A stretch of DNA of 64,000 bases, taken from Marivivens sp. (lineage in GTDB: Bacteria > Pseudomonadota > Alphaproteobacteria > Rhodobacterales > Rhodobacteraceae). Below the pieces are notes generated by a model, which worked only from the letters and a program-made list of their open reading frames with translations, did not search any database and was not told where the DNA came from. The stretch spans positions 186,001 to 250,000 of the forward strand of contig JAHEBU010000001.1 in NCBI GenBank assembly GCA_024642115.1. The letters are read 5' to 3'. Shown here piece by piece: positions 29,516-39,875 of the stretch; positions within the stretch are counted from its first letter, which is position 1; the number at the start of each line of letters is the position of its first letter. The translations under genes and the position numbers were made by a program.

Positions 29516-30007
29516 GTCCACCCTTCCGATGTCTTGGGCCCAGTCCACGACGCCGGATCGGCGACAGGAGGGCAGCGTAAGACGCCCTCGTCTGGTAACG
29601 GAGGCGTTAAAATCTGCGTCCATCTAACAGAGGCTTCCGGGTGTCGCAACCGCCCTTGCGCAGGAATCTTGCGCCTTGGCGGTGGCATTTGGACCTTGGA
29701 ACGCTGGCATTGCTGCACTGCGGCCAAACCCCAAGGCGCAGACCGCGACAGCTGGTCGCTGTTGCAGGGGTCTGCCGGGGCGATTCTGTGACAGGCCGGG
29801 GTCACCTCCTTACGTTGCTTTGCCAGACCCGCACGCAATCCGACCGGACACTTTGGCGGTGACTGTCCCACTCGCACCGCAGGGCCTCATCGACCCTCTG
29901 CCCGAGTGGGGGCGATCAGGCCAGCAGGGTGGGCGTCGCCGCAAGAACGCACCAAAGGAACGACCACCTGTCAGAATGCTGCCGCAGTTTCGTGGCACGC
30001 AGCCGAC
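29516..30007. other. Intergenic region between atpH and a divergent unknown gene
   Basis: About 490 bases holding the divergent promoters of the F1 operon and the gene at 30008. I see no credible ORF, tRNA or strong hairpin, and no clean -35/-10 pair for atp. Frames that remain open here have no ribosome binding site or recognisable protein features. Confidence 0.5.
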
Positions 30008-31630
30008 ATGATGAAATCCGCCACCCTTCCATTCTGGGCACGCACTGGCCTTGTGCTGTCGATTTGCGCGGGGCTGCTGTATGCGGGGGACACGTGGCGC
30101 AGGGGGATCCCCTCCCGCGCCTGCGAACGCGCCGTCACGTCTGACTGCCTGACTGATCTTGGCGTTCAGACAGCGTTGGCCCAGCGGTCGGTGCCGGTCT
30201 ACCTGCCCGGGGTGGCGACACTGGCCCGAATGGGGCGGATCGACGATGCCGCCCTGATCGAACGCCGGCTGCAACGGCGCTATGGCAGGTCGCCGGACGA
30301 GGCCGACGCGGCAGCAGACCGAAATCTGGCAAGTCACCGCATCACCGCCGCGTTGCGGCAGGGGGGCAGCCTCCAATCGGCCCTTGCCGTCACCCCGTCG
30401 GTGGATGCAGGCGGGATTTACATTGCGGCGCTCGACCTGCTGGGGCGGTCGCCCTATGGGCCCTCGTCAAAACCGGCAGACCCGCCCGACACGCGAACCA
30501 AACAGATCGTTGCCGAAATGGCCGCCGAAATGGCGCGGCTGGCGGCCACCGGCCCCGAGCGCGCCCGCCCCGGCCATCTTGTCGACGCCGCCGAATTGCT
30601 GGCCGCACTTGGGCAACGGGCCGAGGCGCTGGACATTCTAGATCAGATCGCCCCTGACCCGGACACCCCGCTGACCCTGCCCGCAGACCTTGTGCGCGTC
30701 ATCGGTGCGCAGGCGGCGCTGGACATCTGCCGCAAGGCGGGCGGGATCAGTCCGCAAATGCTGTTGATTGCTGCGGCCACCGAACCCGATGCAACCCTGT
30801 CCATGACCTATCTGGATCAGGCCTTTGCCGCCTATGCAGGCCGCGACCGCTGGCCCGATTTCGACGGGATGGCACGAACAGCACAGGATAGCGCGGCACT
30901 GGGTCATGCCGATCAGGCGTTGCATCTGGCGCGGACGACGGCACAAACGGCGGCGTCAGGTCCCAGCATCTTCCCGGTCTTTCCGCATATCAGCGCCGCC
31001 CGCGCCCTGTCTGCCGCCGGTGCCGACATCACCGAGGTGCGCGCAGAACTCGATCTGGCCGAGGCGACGTTTCCCGGCAACCCCGACAGCATTGTGGGCT
31101 ACGGCATCGTCAGCGGCCCGATACCATGGGGCACATTCGGGATGGAGGCGCAGGCGCGCCGGGAACTGGCCTATCTTCGGGCTCGGATCGGTGATCTGGA
31201 TGGGGTGCTGCGCCTGATGGACGGAATTGACGAACCGTTGATCGCGTGGACCGAGGTGGTCGGGACGGACCTGCCCCCCGCTATGTGGAGCGCCCTTCTG
31301 GACAAGGCGAAACCGGCCCTGAGTGTCGAGGACGACACCTATCTCAGGGCGCGGCTGGCTGCCGAAATCAGCCGGTCGAATGCCCCGTCCTGGCAGGTCG
31401 ACTGGGCCAAGTCCACCGGGCAGGACATCGTGCAATCGGACCTGATGAGGGGCGAACGCGCGATCTATATTTACGTCAACGTCGCAACTGTGGGCGCAGC
31501 CTATCAGGACAGCAAACTGCGCGACGCGGCGTTTGCGCGGCTTGGTGCATCGGCACTTGCAACCCGGAGGTCAGGTCCTTTGTTGTTTGCGGGGTTCGAA
31601 CTGTGGCAGGCCGAGAAAGACGGCCTGTGA
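30008..31630 (+). CDS. Unknown membrane-anchored, helical-repeat-rich protein
   Basis: A 540-residue protein that I cannot assign. An N-terminal hydrophobic segment (FWARTGLVLSICAGLLYAG, residues about 9-27) acts as signal anchor or signal peptide. The remainder is Ala/Leu-rich with helix pairs such as ALAQRSVPVYLPGVATLARMG, LVDAAELLAALGQRAEALDIL and HADQALHLARTTAQ, suggesting degenerate TPR/HEAT-like repeats exposed in the periplasm. I favour the ATG at 30008 before the hydrophobic stretch; 29906 would bury it. No neighbour indicates its job. Confidence 0.72.
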   Translation: MMKSATLPFWARTGLVLSICAGLLYAGDTWRRGIPSRACERAVTSDCLTDLGVQTALAQRSVPVYLPGVATLARMGRIDDAALIERRLQRRYGRSPDEADAAADRNLASHRITAALRQGGSLQSALAVTPSVDAGGIYIAALDLLGRSPYGPSSKPADPPDTRTKQIVAEMAAEMARLAATGPERARPGHLVDAAELLAALGQRAEALDILDQIAPDPDTPLTLPADLVRVIGAQAALDICRKAGGISPQMLLIAAATEPDATLSMTYLDQAFAAYAGRDRWPDFDGMARTAQDSAALGHADQALHLARTTAQTAASGPSIFPVFPHISAARALSAAGADITEVRAELDLAEATFPGNPDSIVGYGIVSGPIPWGTFGMEAQARRELAYLRARIGDLDGVLRLMDGIDEPLIAWTEVVGTDLPPAMWSALLDKAKPALSVEDDTYLRARLAAEISRSNAPSWQVDWAKSTGQDIVQSDLMRGERAIYIYVNVATVGAAYQDSKLRDAAFARLGASALATRRSGPLLFAGFELWQAEKDGL

Positions 31631-31668
31631 TCCGTCGGCCTGCCGTGCGACCAGAAAACACTGTTTTC

Positions 31669-32460
31669 TTATTTCGTATCAAATTCAATAACTTGCGAAG
31701 CGTTCAAACGTGAACGCCCCAAAACAGGCTCGGGCGCGCCTGCCCCTTCAAGCACCTTGAGCGGCCTGCGAACCGCCTCGCGCAGCCCGCTGGGTCGGGG
31801 CGCAGCCACCTGTTTGCTGACCTCGACCATCAACACCCCTCCGGCCGCAAAGATAGGCATCCAATGCCCCGCCTGTTCCAGAAACGGGGCCATCTTGCGC
31901 CAGATTTTCCGGTAGGACGGCGGCTGATACAGGGTCGACAGGGTCCGCTCGGTCACAAAGTCATGGCGGCGCAGCTGCGCCTCAAGCTGGCGCAGCGAAT
32001 AGGGGTGGCCGTAGCCAAAGGGGGTGCGGTCGGTCCGCGACCAGATCCCCGCCCGGTTCGGCACGATGACGACCATCCGCCCGCCCGGCCCCAAAACGCG
32101 CCACGCCTCGTCCAGCACGGCAGAGGCATGTTCGGATGTCTCAAGCCCGTGCATCATCACCAGCTTGTCCACCATCCCCGTCGGCAGCGGCCAGGCCGTT
32201 TCCTCGCACAGGACCGACACGTTGGGCTGCCCGGCAGGCCAGGGCATCACCCCCTGCGGGCCGGGCATCAGCCCGATCACCCGCCGCGCGTCGGCCAGAT
32301 AGGGACGCAGCAGCGGCACGGCAAAGCCGAACCCGGCCACCGTCTGCCCCTTTGCCTCGGGCCACAGATGAACCAGCTGATCGCGCACCACCTTCTGCGC
32401 CGCCCGCCCCAAGGGGCTGCGATAATAAAAGTTGCGCAGGTCCTGAACGTCCAGATGCAT
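31669..32460 (-). CDS. SAM-dependent methyltransferase (Methyltransf_11-like)
   Basis: A 263-residue protein starting [22 protein letters not shown]. The glycine motif is atypical ([11 protein letters not shown]), but the later parts fit a class I methyltransferase: [40 protein letters not shown]. It is divergent from gloB, an arrangement I recall as common in Rhodobacteraceae. The substrate is unknown; the weak motif I leaves some doubt that it binds SAM in the standard way. Confidence 0.83.
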   Translation of the reverse strand: MHLDVQDLRNFYYRSPLGRAAQKVVRDQLVHLWPEAKGQTVAGFGFAVPLLRPYLADARRVIGLMPGPQGVMPWPAGQPNVSVLCEETAWPLPTGMVDKLVMMHGLETSEHASAVLDEAWRVLGPGGRMVVIVPNRAGIWSRTDRTPFGYGHPYSLRQLEAQLRRHDFVTERTLSTLYQPPSYRKIWRKMAPFLEQAGHWMPIFAAGGVLMVEVSKQVAAPRPSGLREAVRRPLKVLEGAGAPEPVLGRSRLNASQVIEFDTK

Positions 32461-32522
32461 TGCGGCCGGGGTCCCTTTGGGCGACAGTCGGGAGGATCAT
32501 AGCCATCAAAGGCGACATTGCC

Positions 32523-33290
32523 ATGCCCCTTGACCTCATCACCGTCCCTTGCCGGGTCGACAACTATGCCTTTCTGATCCACGAGTCCGCGACCGGGCAG
32601 ACCGCACTCATCGACGCGCCCGAGGTGGCTCCGATCGAGGCGGCGCTGGAGGAACGCGGATGGACGCTGACCGACATCCTCATCACCCACCACCACGACG
32701 ACCACATCGCCGGGGTCGATGCCCTGCGGGCCAAATACGGCGCGAGGGTGATCGGCGGTGCGGACGATGCGCTGCGACTGCCCCGGCTGGATCTTGAGGT
32801 GGCGGGCGGCGACACGTTCACCACCTGCGGCGCCGAGGTGTCGGTGATCGACGTGCCGGGCCACACGGTCGGCCACATCGCCTTTGACGTGCCAGCGGCG
32901 AACGCCGTCTTTACCGCAGACAGCCTGATGGCGTTGGGCTGCGGTCGGTTGTTCGAAGGGACGGCGGCACAGATGTGGGACAGCCTGAAAAAACTGCGCG
33001 CCCTGCCGGCGGAACGGCTGGTGTGTTCGGGCCACGAATACACAGCATCCAACCTGCGTTTCGCCCTGAGTATTGACCCAGACAATCGCGACCTTATCTT
33101 GCGTGGGGAAGAGATTGCCGCCGCGCGTGCCCAAGGCCGCCCCACCGTGCCATCGACACTGGACGTGGAACGACGCACCAATCCCTTTCTGCGGGCTGAC
33201 AACCCGGTGCTCAAGGCGGCCATGAACATGGCAAACGCCACCGATACCGATGTTTTTGCAGAGATCAGGGGCCGAAAAGACCGGTTCTGA
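32523..33290 (+). CDS. gloB: Hydroxyacylglutathione hydrolase (glyoxalase II)
   Basis: A 255-residue metallo-beta-lactamase-fold enzyme, hydrolysing S-lactoylglutathione to lactate and glutathione in methylglyoxal detoxification. The binuclear site motif THHHDDH is at residues 55-61, with DVPGHTVGHIAF and a CSGHEYTASNLRF motif; the C-terminal RTNPFLRAD binds glutathione. The start is the ATG at 32523; the frame is open upstream, but the family begins here. ChaC at 39976-40506 also acts on glutathione. Confidence 0.95.
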   Translation: MPLDLITVPCRVDNYAFLIHESATGQTALIDAPEVAPIEAALEERGWTLTDILITHHHDDHIAGVDALRAKYGARVIGGADDALRLPRLDLEVAGGDTFTTCGAEVSVIDVPGHTVGHIAFDVPAANAVFTADSLMALGCGRLFEGTAAQMWDSLKKLRALPAERLVCSGHEYTASNLRFALSIDPDNRDLILRGEEIAAARAQGRPTVPSTLDVERRTNPFLRADNPVLKAAMNMANATDTDVFAEIRGRKDRF

Positions 33291-33472
33291 TGCATTTTCG
33301 GGCGGTTTGGCGGCCCCATCACGGGTTTCGCGGTCACTGATGTGAATTGTGAAGCACTTGCACAAAAAAAGTCCTTGAAGGTTGGGGAATAAAACCAAAC
33401 TTTAAGATTATGAGGCCACGGTCAGGACGGGGCCAGTTCCCTTCCCGACCCCCGATCAGAGGAGCACACAAC

Positions 33473-35794
33473 GTGCCGTCTTTTTCGAACACACTCGAGC
33501 AGTCCATTCACGCGGCGCTGGCGCTTGCCAATGCCCGTCGTCACGAACTGGCGACCTTGGAACACCTGCTTCTCGCTCTGATCGACGAACCCGATGCCGC
33601 CCGCGTCATGCGCGCCTGCTCGGTCGATCTGGACGAGTTGCGCCGGGCGCTGGAAGAATTCATCGAGGATGATCTCTCCACGCTCGTCACCGATGTCGAA
33701 GGCTCCGAAGCGGTGCCGACGGCAGCGTTCCAGCGCGTGATCCAGCGTGCGGCGATCCATGTTCAGTCTTCGGGCCGGACCGAAGTGACGGGGGCCAACG
33801 TCCTTGTCGCGATCTTTGCCGAACGCGAATCCAACGCGGCCTATTTCCTGCAAGACCAGGACATGACCCGCTATGACGCGGTCAATTTCATCGCCCACGG
33901 CGTCGCCAAAGACCCGGCGTTCGGCGAAACCCGCCCCGTGACAGGGGCTTCGTCGTCGTCCGAGGAGGAAACCGTGGCGGCTGAGGCGGATGACAAGGAA
34001 AGCGCGCTGCGCAAATACTGTGTGGACCTAAATGCCAAGTCCAAAAAAGGTGACATCGACCCGCTGATCGGCCGCGACCTCGAGGTCGAGCGCTGTATTC
34101 AGGTCCTGTGCCGCCGTCGCAAGAACAACCCCCTGCTGGTGGGCGACCCCGGCGTGGGCAAGACCGCCATCGCCGAAGGGCTGGCGCTGAAAATCGTGCG
34201 CGGTGAAGTGCCCGACGTTCTGGCGGGCGCCACGATCTATTCGCTCGACATGGGTGCGCTGCTGGCCGGGACCCGGTATCGTGGCGATTTCGAAGAGCGG
34301 CTCAAGGCCGTGATGAACGAGCTTGAGGCGCACCCCGATGCGGTCCTGTTCATCGACGAAATCCACACGGTGATCGGCGCGGGCGCTACCAGCGGCGGGG
34401 CGATGGATGCCTCCAACCTGCTCAAACCCGCGTTGCAGGGCGGCAAACTGCGCTGCATGGGATCGACCACCTACAAGGAATTCCGTCAGCACTTTGAAAA
34501 GGACCGCGCGCTGTCGCGCCGGTTCCAGAAGATCGACGTGAACGAACCTTCGGTCGAGGATTCCATCAAGATCCTCAAGGGCCTCAAGCCCTATTTCGAA
34601 GATCACCACAACATCAAATATACGTCGGATGCGATCCGCACCGCCGTAGAACTGTCGGCCCGTTACATCAACGACCGCAAACTGCCCGACAAGGCGATTG
34701 ACGTCATTGACGAAGCCGGGGCCGCCCAGCACCTGCTGGCCGACAGCAAAAAGCGCAAGACCATCGGCACCAAGGAGATCGAGGCGGTCGTAGCGAAAAT
34801 CGCCCGCATCCCCCCGAAAAACGTGTCGAAGGATGATGCCGAGGTCCTCAAGGACCTTGAAAAGTCGCTCAAGCGCGTCGTGTTCGGTCAGGACGCCGCG
34901 ATCGAGGCACTGTCGTCGGCGATCAAACTGGCCCGGGCCGGTCTGCGTGAACCCGAAAAGCCAATCGGCAACTACCTGTTCGCGGGTCCGACCGGTGTGG
35001 GCAAGACCGAAGTGGCCAAACAGTTGGCCGATTCGCTGGGCGTCGAACTGCTGCGCTTTGACATGTCCGAATATATGGAAAAGCACGCCGTTTCGCGCCT
35101 GATCGGCGCTCCTCCCGGCTATGTCGGGTTCGATCAGGGCGGCATGTTGACCGATGGCGTGGACCAGCATCCGCATTGCGTGTTGCTGCTGGACGAAATG
35201 GAAAAGGCCCACCCGGACGTCTACAACATCCTGTTGCAGGTGATGGACCACGGCAAACTGACCGACCATAACGGTCGGACGGTGGATTTCCGCAACGTGA
35301 TCCTGATCATGACCTCGAACGCAGGGGCCATGGAACAGGCGAAAGAGGCGATCGGCTTTGGCCGCGACCGTCGCACGGGCGAGGATACGGCCGCCATCGA
35401 ACGGCTGTTCACGCCGGAGTTCCGCAACCGTCTGGATGCGATCATCTCGTTCGGCGCCCTGCCCAAAGAGGTGATCCTTCAAGTGGTTGAAAAGTTCGTC
35501 CTCCAGCTTGAGGCGCAGTTGATCGACCGCAACGTCCACATCGAACTCAGCAAGGCCGCCGCCGAATGGCTGGCCGACAAGGGCTATGATGACAAGATGG
35601 GCGCGCGTCCGCTGGGCCGCGTGATCCAGGAACACATCAAGAAACCGCTGGCCGAGGAATTGTTGTTCGGCAAGCTGATCAAGGGCGGTCTGGTCAAGGT
35701 CGGCGTCAAGGACGGCAAGCTCGACCTGACGTACGAGGCCCCTGAACAGGCCCGGCTGACAAAGAACAAGCCGCCGCTTCTGACCGCCGACTAA
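33473..35794 (+). CDS. clpA: ATP-dependent Clp protease ATPase subunit ClpA
   Basis: A 773-residue AAA+ unfoldase. Order: Clp N domain ([35 protein letters not shown]), AAA1 with [18 protein letters not shown]2 with [15 protein letters not shown], and the ClpP-binding IGF loop in [10 protein letters not shown]. It feeds N-degron and aggregation-prone proteins into ClpP. The GTG at 33473 has GAGGAG eight bases upstream. clpS, often next to clpA, is not in the window. An AT-rich leader (33330-33420) includes CTTGAA but no convincing sigma-32 -10. Confidence 0.97.
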   Translation: MPSFSNTLEQSIHAALALANARRHELATLEHLLLALIDEPDAARVMRACSVDLDELRRALEEFIEDDLSTLVTDVEGSEAVPTAAFQRVIQRAAIHVQSSGRTEVTGANVLVAIFAERESNAAYFLQDQDMTRYDAVNFIAHGVAKDPAFGETRPVTGASSSSEEETVAAEADDKESALRKYCVDLNAKSKKGDIDPLIGRDLEVERCIQVLCRRRKNNPLLVGDPGVGKTAIAEGLALKIVRGEVPDVLAGATIYSLDMGALLAGTRYRGDFEERLKAVMNELEAHPDAVLFIDEIHTVIGAGATSGGAMDASNLLKPALQGGKLRCMGSTTYKEFRQHFEKDRALSRRFQKIDVNEPSVEDSIKILKGLKPYFEDHHNIKYTSDAIRTAVELSARYINDRKLPDKAIDVIDEAGAAQHLLADSKKRKTIGTKEIEAVVAKIARIPPKNVSKDDAEVLKDLEKSLKRVVFGQDAAIEALSSAIKLARAGLREPEKPIGNYLFAGPTGVGKTEVAKQLADSLGVELLRFDMSEYMEKHAVSRLIGAPPGYVGFDQGGMLTDGVDQHPHCVLLLDEMEKAHPDVYNILLQVMDHGKLTDHNGRTVDFRNVILIMTSNAGAMEQAKEAIGFGRDRRTGEDTAAIERLFTPEFRNRLDAIISFGALPKEVILQVVEKFVLQLEAQLIDRNVHIELSKAAAEWLADKGYDDKMGARPLGRVIQEHIKKPLAEELLFGKLIKGGLVKVGVKDGKLDLTYEAPEQARLTKNKPPLLTAD

Positions 35795-35798
35795 ATCG

Positions 35799-36758
35799 GT
35801 GCGAACGGCGCTACTGCTCATGTCCCTCGCCACGCCCGCCGTGGCGGGGGATTTTCTTTTGTCGCAGCCCATCGCCTGCACCTTGGGCCAAGACTGTTAC
35901 ATCCAGCAACTGACCGACCACGATCCCGGCCCCGGTGCGCGAGATTTCAATTGTGGACCGCAGACCTATGACGGGCACAAGGGGACCGATTTCGCCCTGC
36001 CCTCGCTGGCCGCCGAACAGGCAGGTGTCGATGTGCTGGCCGCGGCGGACGGCACGGTGCGGGGCGTGCGCAATGATATGCCCGACGTCCTGCAAGGCAC
36101 CCCCGGCGCGCCGGACGTCACCGACCGGGAATGTGGAAATGGGGTCGTCATCGCCCATCGCGACGGATGGGAGACGCAGTATTGCCATATGGCCCAGGGG
36201 TCCGTGACCGTGCGCACCGGGCAAACCGTGACGGCGGGGACGGTATTGGGCCGGGTCGGGCTGTCAGGTCAAACCCAGTTTCCGCATGTCCATCTGTCGG
36301 TGCGGCACAACGGGCAGGTCGTCGATCCCTTTTCCCCGGACAATGTGAACACTTGCGGCGATGGGACCGGGCCGGACCTGTGGCAAACGCCTGTCGCGGT
36401 CGATCCGGGCGGGCTCATCACGATCGGTTTTACCGATGCTGTCCCCGAATTCGACGCGATCAAGGCCGGAACCGCTGTGGCCGCAGAACTGTCGTCGAAC
36501 AGCGCTGCACTGGTCCTGTGGGCCTATGCCTTTGGCAGCCGTCCGGGCGACTCGATCCGCCTGCGCATCACCGGACCAGCGGGACAGGTCATCACCTCGA
36601 CCACTCGGCTCGACCGGGAACAGGCGCAACTGTTCCGGGCAGCGGGCAAACGCACACCCCCAGGGGGGTGGCCCCCCGGCCCCTATGACGGGGTCGCGCA
36701 GATGTTGCGGGGAAGCACTGTGCTGGACGAACAGGCCGTCAGCATCACGGTGCGCTGA
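35799..36758 (+). CDS. M23 family metallopeptidase (LytM-like), exported
   Basis: A 319-residue peptidase with a short signal peptide (MRTALLLMSLATPAVAG). The M23 zinc site is visible as HKGTDFAL (H-x3-D) and HVHLSV (HxH), with a middle His in YCHMAQG. A C-terminal domain of about 120 residues, beta-rich by eye, follows. Such enzymes cut peptidoglycan cross-links or activate amidases. The start is GTG at 35799, four bases after the clpA stop; an ATG at 35820 would truncate the signal peptide. Confidence 0.88.
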   Translation: MRTALLLMSLATPAVAGDFLLSQPIACTLGQDCYIQQLTDHDPGPGARDFNCGPQTYDGHKGTDFALPSLAAEQAGVDVLAAADGTVRGVRNDMPDVLQGTPGAPDVTDRECGNGVVIAHRDGWETQYCHMAQGSVTVRTGQTVTAGTVLGRVGLSGQTQFPHVHLSVRHNGQVVDPFSPDNVNTCGDGTGPDLWQTPVAVDPGGLITIGFTDAVPEFDAIKAGTAVAAELSSNSAALVLWAYAFGSRPGDSIRLRITGPAGQVITSTTRLDREQAQLFRAAGKRTPPGGWPPGPYDGVAQMLRGSTVLDEQAVSITVR

Positions 36759-36861
36759 CCGCCGTTTGATTGGTCGGCCCGCATAGGTCTGCCCACCCCC
36801 AAAGGAGAAAGGACAGGATGGGGGGTCATGGGGTCATGCCCGCCGGTGGCGCCTTGCCAGG

Positions 36862-38679
36862 TTATTTCTCGGTCAGCTTCAACTCGATCCGACGATTCTG
36901 CGCCCGCGCCTCGGGCGTGTCGTCGGGGTTGACCGGCTGGTATTCCCCGAACCCGTTGGCCGACAGGCGGGTCGGGTCGATCCCTTCTTGGTCGATCAGG
37001 AACAGAACGACCGACAACGCCCGCGCCTGACTCAGTTCCCAGTTGTTGCGGTACTGGCCAGCGCCCGACAACGGCACATTATCGGTATGGCCATCGACCC
37101 GGATGATCCAGTTCAGGCTGTCGGGGATCGCCACCGATTTCAGGATCGCGGCGACCTTGGCGATTTCGGCCTTGCCTGCGTCCGACAGGGTGGCCTGCCC
37201 GGCATCGAACAACACTTCGGACGAGAATACGAAGCGGTCCCCTTCGATCCGGATACCGTCCTGCCCCGCCAGCACATCGCGCAACTGCCCAAAGAATTCC
37301 GAACGGTACTGCTCCAGGTTCTTGGCCTGCGCCTCCAACTGAGCCTTTTCGGCCTCCAGTCGCTGCCGTTCGGCCTCTTCCAGCGCCAGTCGGCGATTGC
37401 GTTCGGCAAGTTCGCGCAGGGCGGCGGTGTTGAGCTGGGCCGACAGGTTTTCGATCTGCACGCCGTTCTGGCGGTCGGTTTCTTCGGCCAGCCCCAACTG
37501 GGTCCGCAAATCCCCGACCTGCGCACGCAACTGGGCCACCTGTTCGTTCAGCAAGGCCACCTGCCGCTGACCATCCGCCGACAAGGCCTGTTCCTTGGTC
37601 AGTTCGGCCTGCGCGGTCGCCAGCAGCGCCGCCTGACGCTCGGCCTCGGTCATCTGGGTCTGGGTCGCCTCCCTGGCCGCCGCCATCTCGGCCAGTGCGG
37701 CGGTCAGCCGGGCCTGGATCTCTTGTTCACTCAGCGCGCGGTCTTGCAGCGCCTGATCCAATGCGGCGCGGGCTGCCACCAGATCGGTATTGGCACTCTC
37801 GCCCGCGGCCACCGCTGCGGCCAACCGCGTGGTCAGGTCGGTCTTTTCGGCCTCACCTTGGGCAAGCCGGGCCGCCAGATCGTCGCGGGCGGCATTGGCG
37901 GCCGCCAACAGGGTCAGCGTGTCCTCGGCCTGTTTGCGCTGTTCCTCCAGCGACAGGGTCATTGCGGTCAGTTCGGTCGTGGCGTCTTGCAAGCGGGCCT
38001 GCAATGCCTCGGCGGCGGCAGCATCGGCAATGCGGGCAGCCTCCAGATCACTGATCCGTTCGCCCGAGCTTGCCCCTTCGGACTGCAACTGCGCCACCAG
38101 CGCCTCGAGTGCTTCGCGCCGGGCAGCGGCCAGCCGGGCCGCCTCGGCCCCTGCGTCAACTTCGGTCCGCGCCTGCGCCAGCGCGAGGTTCAGCGCCTCT
38201 TGGTCCGACATCGCCCTGGCCTGATCGGCCTGCAATCCGGCCACTTGTGTTTGCAGATCGGACCGCTGCGCCAGAAGGCCCGCCACCTGCGCCTCGAACC
38301 CGGTGATCCGGCTACTGGCGTCGGACAGGGCCGCAGCCGTCGCATCCCGTTCAGCGGTGAGCGACGCAATCAGCGCCTCGGCCTGCGTGGCCTTGTCGGT
38401 CGCCTCGCTCAGCGACGTGGTAAGCTGACCCACCTGCGACCCCAGACTGGCCGACCGGGTCTGTTCCAGCCCCAGCGCCTGCGTCAGGCTCGCCACCTGT
38501 TCGGCCAGCAACGACAGCTTGTTTTCCTGCCCCGTAATCGTTTCGCGCAGAACGAACTGGATCACCATAAAGATCGTCAGCACGAACATCAGGACCAGGA
38601 GCAGGCCGGTCATCGCATCCACGAACCCCGGCCAGATCGCGGCGTGAAAGCGGTTGGAACTGCGTCGGCTCAGCGCCAT
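36862..38679 (-). CDS. MotB/OmpA-like peptidoglycan-binding motor subunit with long coiled coil
   Basis: A 605-residue protein. One N-terminal helix (residues about 22-46) is preceded by GFVDAMTGLLLVLMF, where Asp21 corresponds to the proton-carrying Asp of MotB/ExbD. Residues about 50-470 form a long Ala/Gln/Glu/Leu-rich coiled coil. Residues about 480-605 are an OmpA-type peptidoglycan-binding domain (RVDGHTDNVPL, NRRIELKL). The coiled coil would span the periplasm to the wall. It is coupled to the ExbB/MotA-like gene (TGATG). The pair resembles ZorB/ZorA in build, but no other Zorya gene is present. Confidence 0.88.
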   Translation of the reverse strand: MALSRRSSNRFHAAIWPGFVDAMTGLLLVLMFVLTIFMVIQFVLRETITGQENKLSLLAEQVASLTQALGLEQTRSASLGSQVGQLTTSLSEATDKATQAEALIASLTAERDATAAALSDASSRITGFEAQVAGLLAQRSDLQTQVAGLQADQARAMSDQEALNLALAQARTEVDAGAEAARLAAARREALEALVAQLQSEGASSGERISDLEAARIADAAAAEALQARLQDATTELTAMTLSLEEQRKQAEDTLTLLAAANAARDDLAARLAQGEAEKTDLTTRLAAAVAAGESANTDLVAARAALDQALQDRALSEQEIQARLTAALAEMAAAREATQTQMTEAERQAALLATAQAELTKEQALSADGQRQVALLNEQVAQLRAQVGDLRTQLGLAEETDRQNGVQIENLSAQLNTAALRELAERNRRLALEEAERQRLEAEKAQLEAQAKNLEQYRSEFFGQLRDVLAGQDGIRIEGDRFVFSSEVLFDAGQATLSDAGKAEIAKVAAILKSVAIPDSLNWIIRVDGHTDNVPLSGAGQYRNNWELSQARALSVVLFLIDQEGIDPTRLSANGFGEYQPVNPDDTPEARAQNRRIELKLTEK

Positions 38680-39875
38680 CAGCTGCCCTGCCCATTGGTC
38701 GAACCGGGGCGCCCCCGGCCTTGGGTCTGTCCCTGCCGCAAGGCGCGGGTCAGCCCGGCGATGTCGCTGCGCAGGTCGGCCATGGTTTCCTGCCGACCGA
38801 CGGACATTTCCTCGAGGATACGCAAGAGTTGCACGTCGATCGACCGCAACCGCATCCGGCTTTCGGCGTCGATCCCGTCGACCCCGCTGTCGCGCAGCTT
38901 TTCAATCAGCCGTTCCTGCCCGTCGGCCACCCGTTGCAGCATCTGGTTGGTCTGGTCGCCGCCCATCTTGTCGGCCAGCCGCCCCATCGCCCCGGCCAGT
39001 TCGCCCAATCTGTCATCCACCTGAGACCGGCTGATATCGGACTGCGTGAACATCATCTGCAACGCCTCCATCTGTTCGGCCAGATGGTCGATGACGCCTG
39101 CCATCATGTTTTGATCGGCAGTGCCGCCTTCGTCGCCGCTGGCAAACCCAAGGCGCGTGATCGACGACATCCATTCCTCAAGCTCCCGGTAGAACCGGTT
39201 CTGCCCGTGCCCCGCGAACAGCTCCAGCAGGCCAATGATGAGCGACCCGGCAAGCCCGAGCAACGAGGACGAAAACGCCGTGCCCATCCCGCCCAACTGG
39301 CTTTCCAGCCCCACCTGCAACCGGCCGAATATGTCGGCCCCGGATTCCCCCGCCGCGGGGCTCAGCGATTTGATCGTCTGGACCAGCGCCGGGACGGTCG
39401 TCGCAAGTCCATAAAACGTCCCCAAAAGACCAAGGAAAATCAGGACGTTGGCCAGATACCGCGTGATCTCGCGGTCCTCGTCGATCCGCTGGGCGACGGA
39501 ATCGAGGATCGACCGGGCCGAAGACGACGACAGCTGCATCCGCGCGCCCCGCGACCGCAGCAGCGTGGCCAGCGGCGCCAGCAGACCGGGTGCGGCCGCC
39601 AGATTGCCCCCTGCCCCGTCCCGCGCGAACGCCTCGATCCAGCCGACCGACCGCATCAGTTGCGCCACCTGGGCAAAGCACGACAGGACCCCGAGCACGA
39701 ACACCGTCAGGATGACCGTGTTGAGATAGGGGTTGGTCAGGTAGATGCCCAGAATCGTGCCAAAGCCGAACCACGTTCCGGCCACGACCAGCCCCAACAC
39801 GATCAACATCGAGATGATCTGCCGGAAGGGTTGTGAAAACTGCGGCTCGGCCTCGGGTTCCTTTATGTCCGCCAC
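38679..39875 (-). CDS. MotA/TolQ/ExbB-like proton channel protein
   Basis: A 398-residue membrane protein with about four helices: two near the N-terminus (ISMLIVLGLVVAGTWFGFG, TVILTVFVLGVLSCFAQVA), then LANVLIFLGLLGTFYGLATTVPAL and FSSSLLGLAGSLIIGLLEL. The LGLLGTFYGL segment is the MotA/TolQ signature. A cytoplasmic tail of about 150 residues with coiled-coil character follows. I chose the GTG at 39875, with GAGGA eight bases upstream. With the MotB/OmpA-like partner it should form a 5:2-type ion-driven motor. Its cellular task is unknown. Confidence 0.87.
   Translation of the reverse strand: MADIKEPEAEPQFSQPFRQIISMLIVLGLVVAGTWFGFGTILGIYLTNPYLNTVILTVFVLGVLSCFAQVAQLMRSVGWIEAFARDGAGGNLAAAPGLLAPLATLLRSRGARMQLSSSSARSILDSVAQRIDEDREITRYLANVLIFLGLLGTFYGLATTVPALVQTIKSLSPAAGESGADIFGRLQVGLESQLGGMGTAFSSSLLGLAGSLIIGLLELFAGHGQNRFYRELEEWMSSITRLGFASGDEGGTADQNMMAGVIDHLAEQMEALQMMFTQSDISRSQVDDRLGELAGAMGRLADKMGGDQTNQMLQRVADGQERLIEKLRDSGVDGIDAESRMRLRSIDVQLLRILEEMSVGRQETMADLRSDIAGLTRALRQGQTQGRGRPGSTNGQGS

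Noticed and set aside
33330-33472. Sigma-32 promoter for clpA
   Set aside because: CTTGAA occurs near 33376, but no CCCCAT-like -10 lies at the right distance.
34028-35881. Long minus-strand open frame opposite clpA
   Set aside because: Antisense shadow of clpA; no recognisable motif or start signal.
36988-39024. Long plus-strand open frame opposite the motor genes
   Set aside because: Gln/Arg/Leu-rich antisense of the coiled-coil gene; no family match or ribosome binding site.
36862-39875. Complete Zorya defence system
   Set aside because: Only ZorA/ZorB-like motor proteins are present; no ZorC, ZorD helicase or ZorE nuclease in the flanking genes, and the ZorA-like tail is short.
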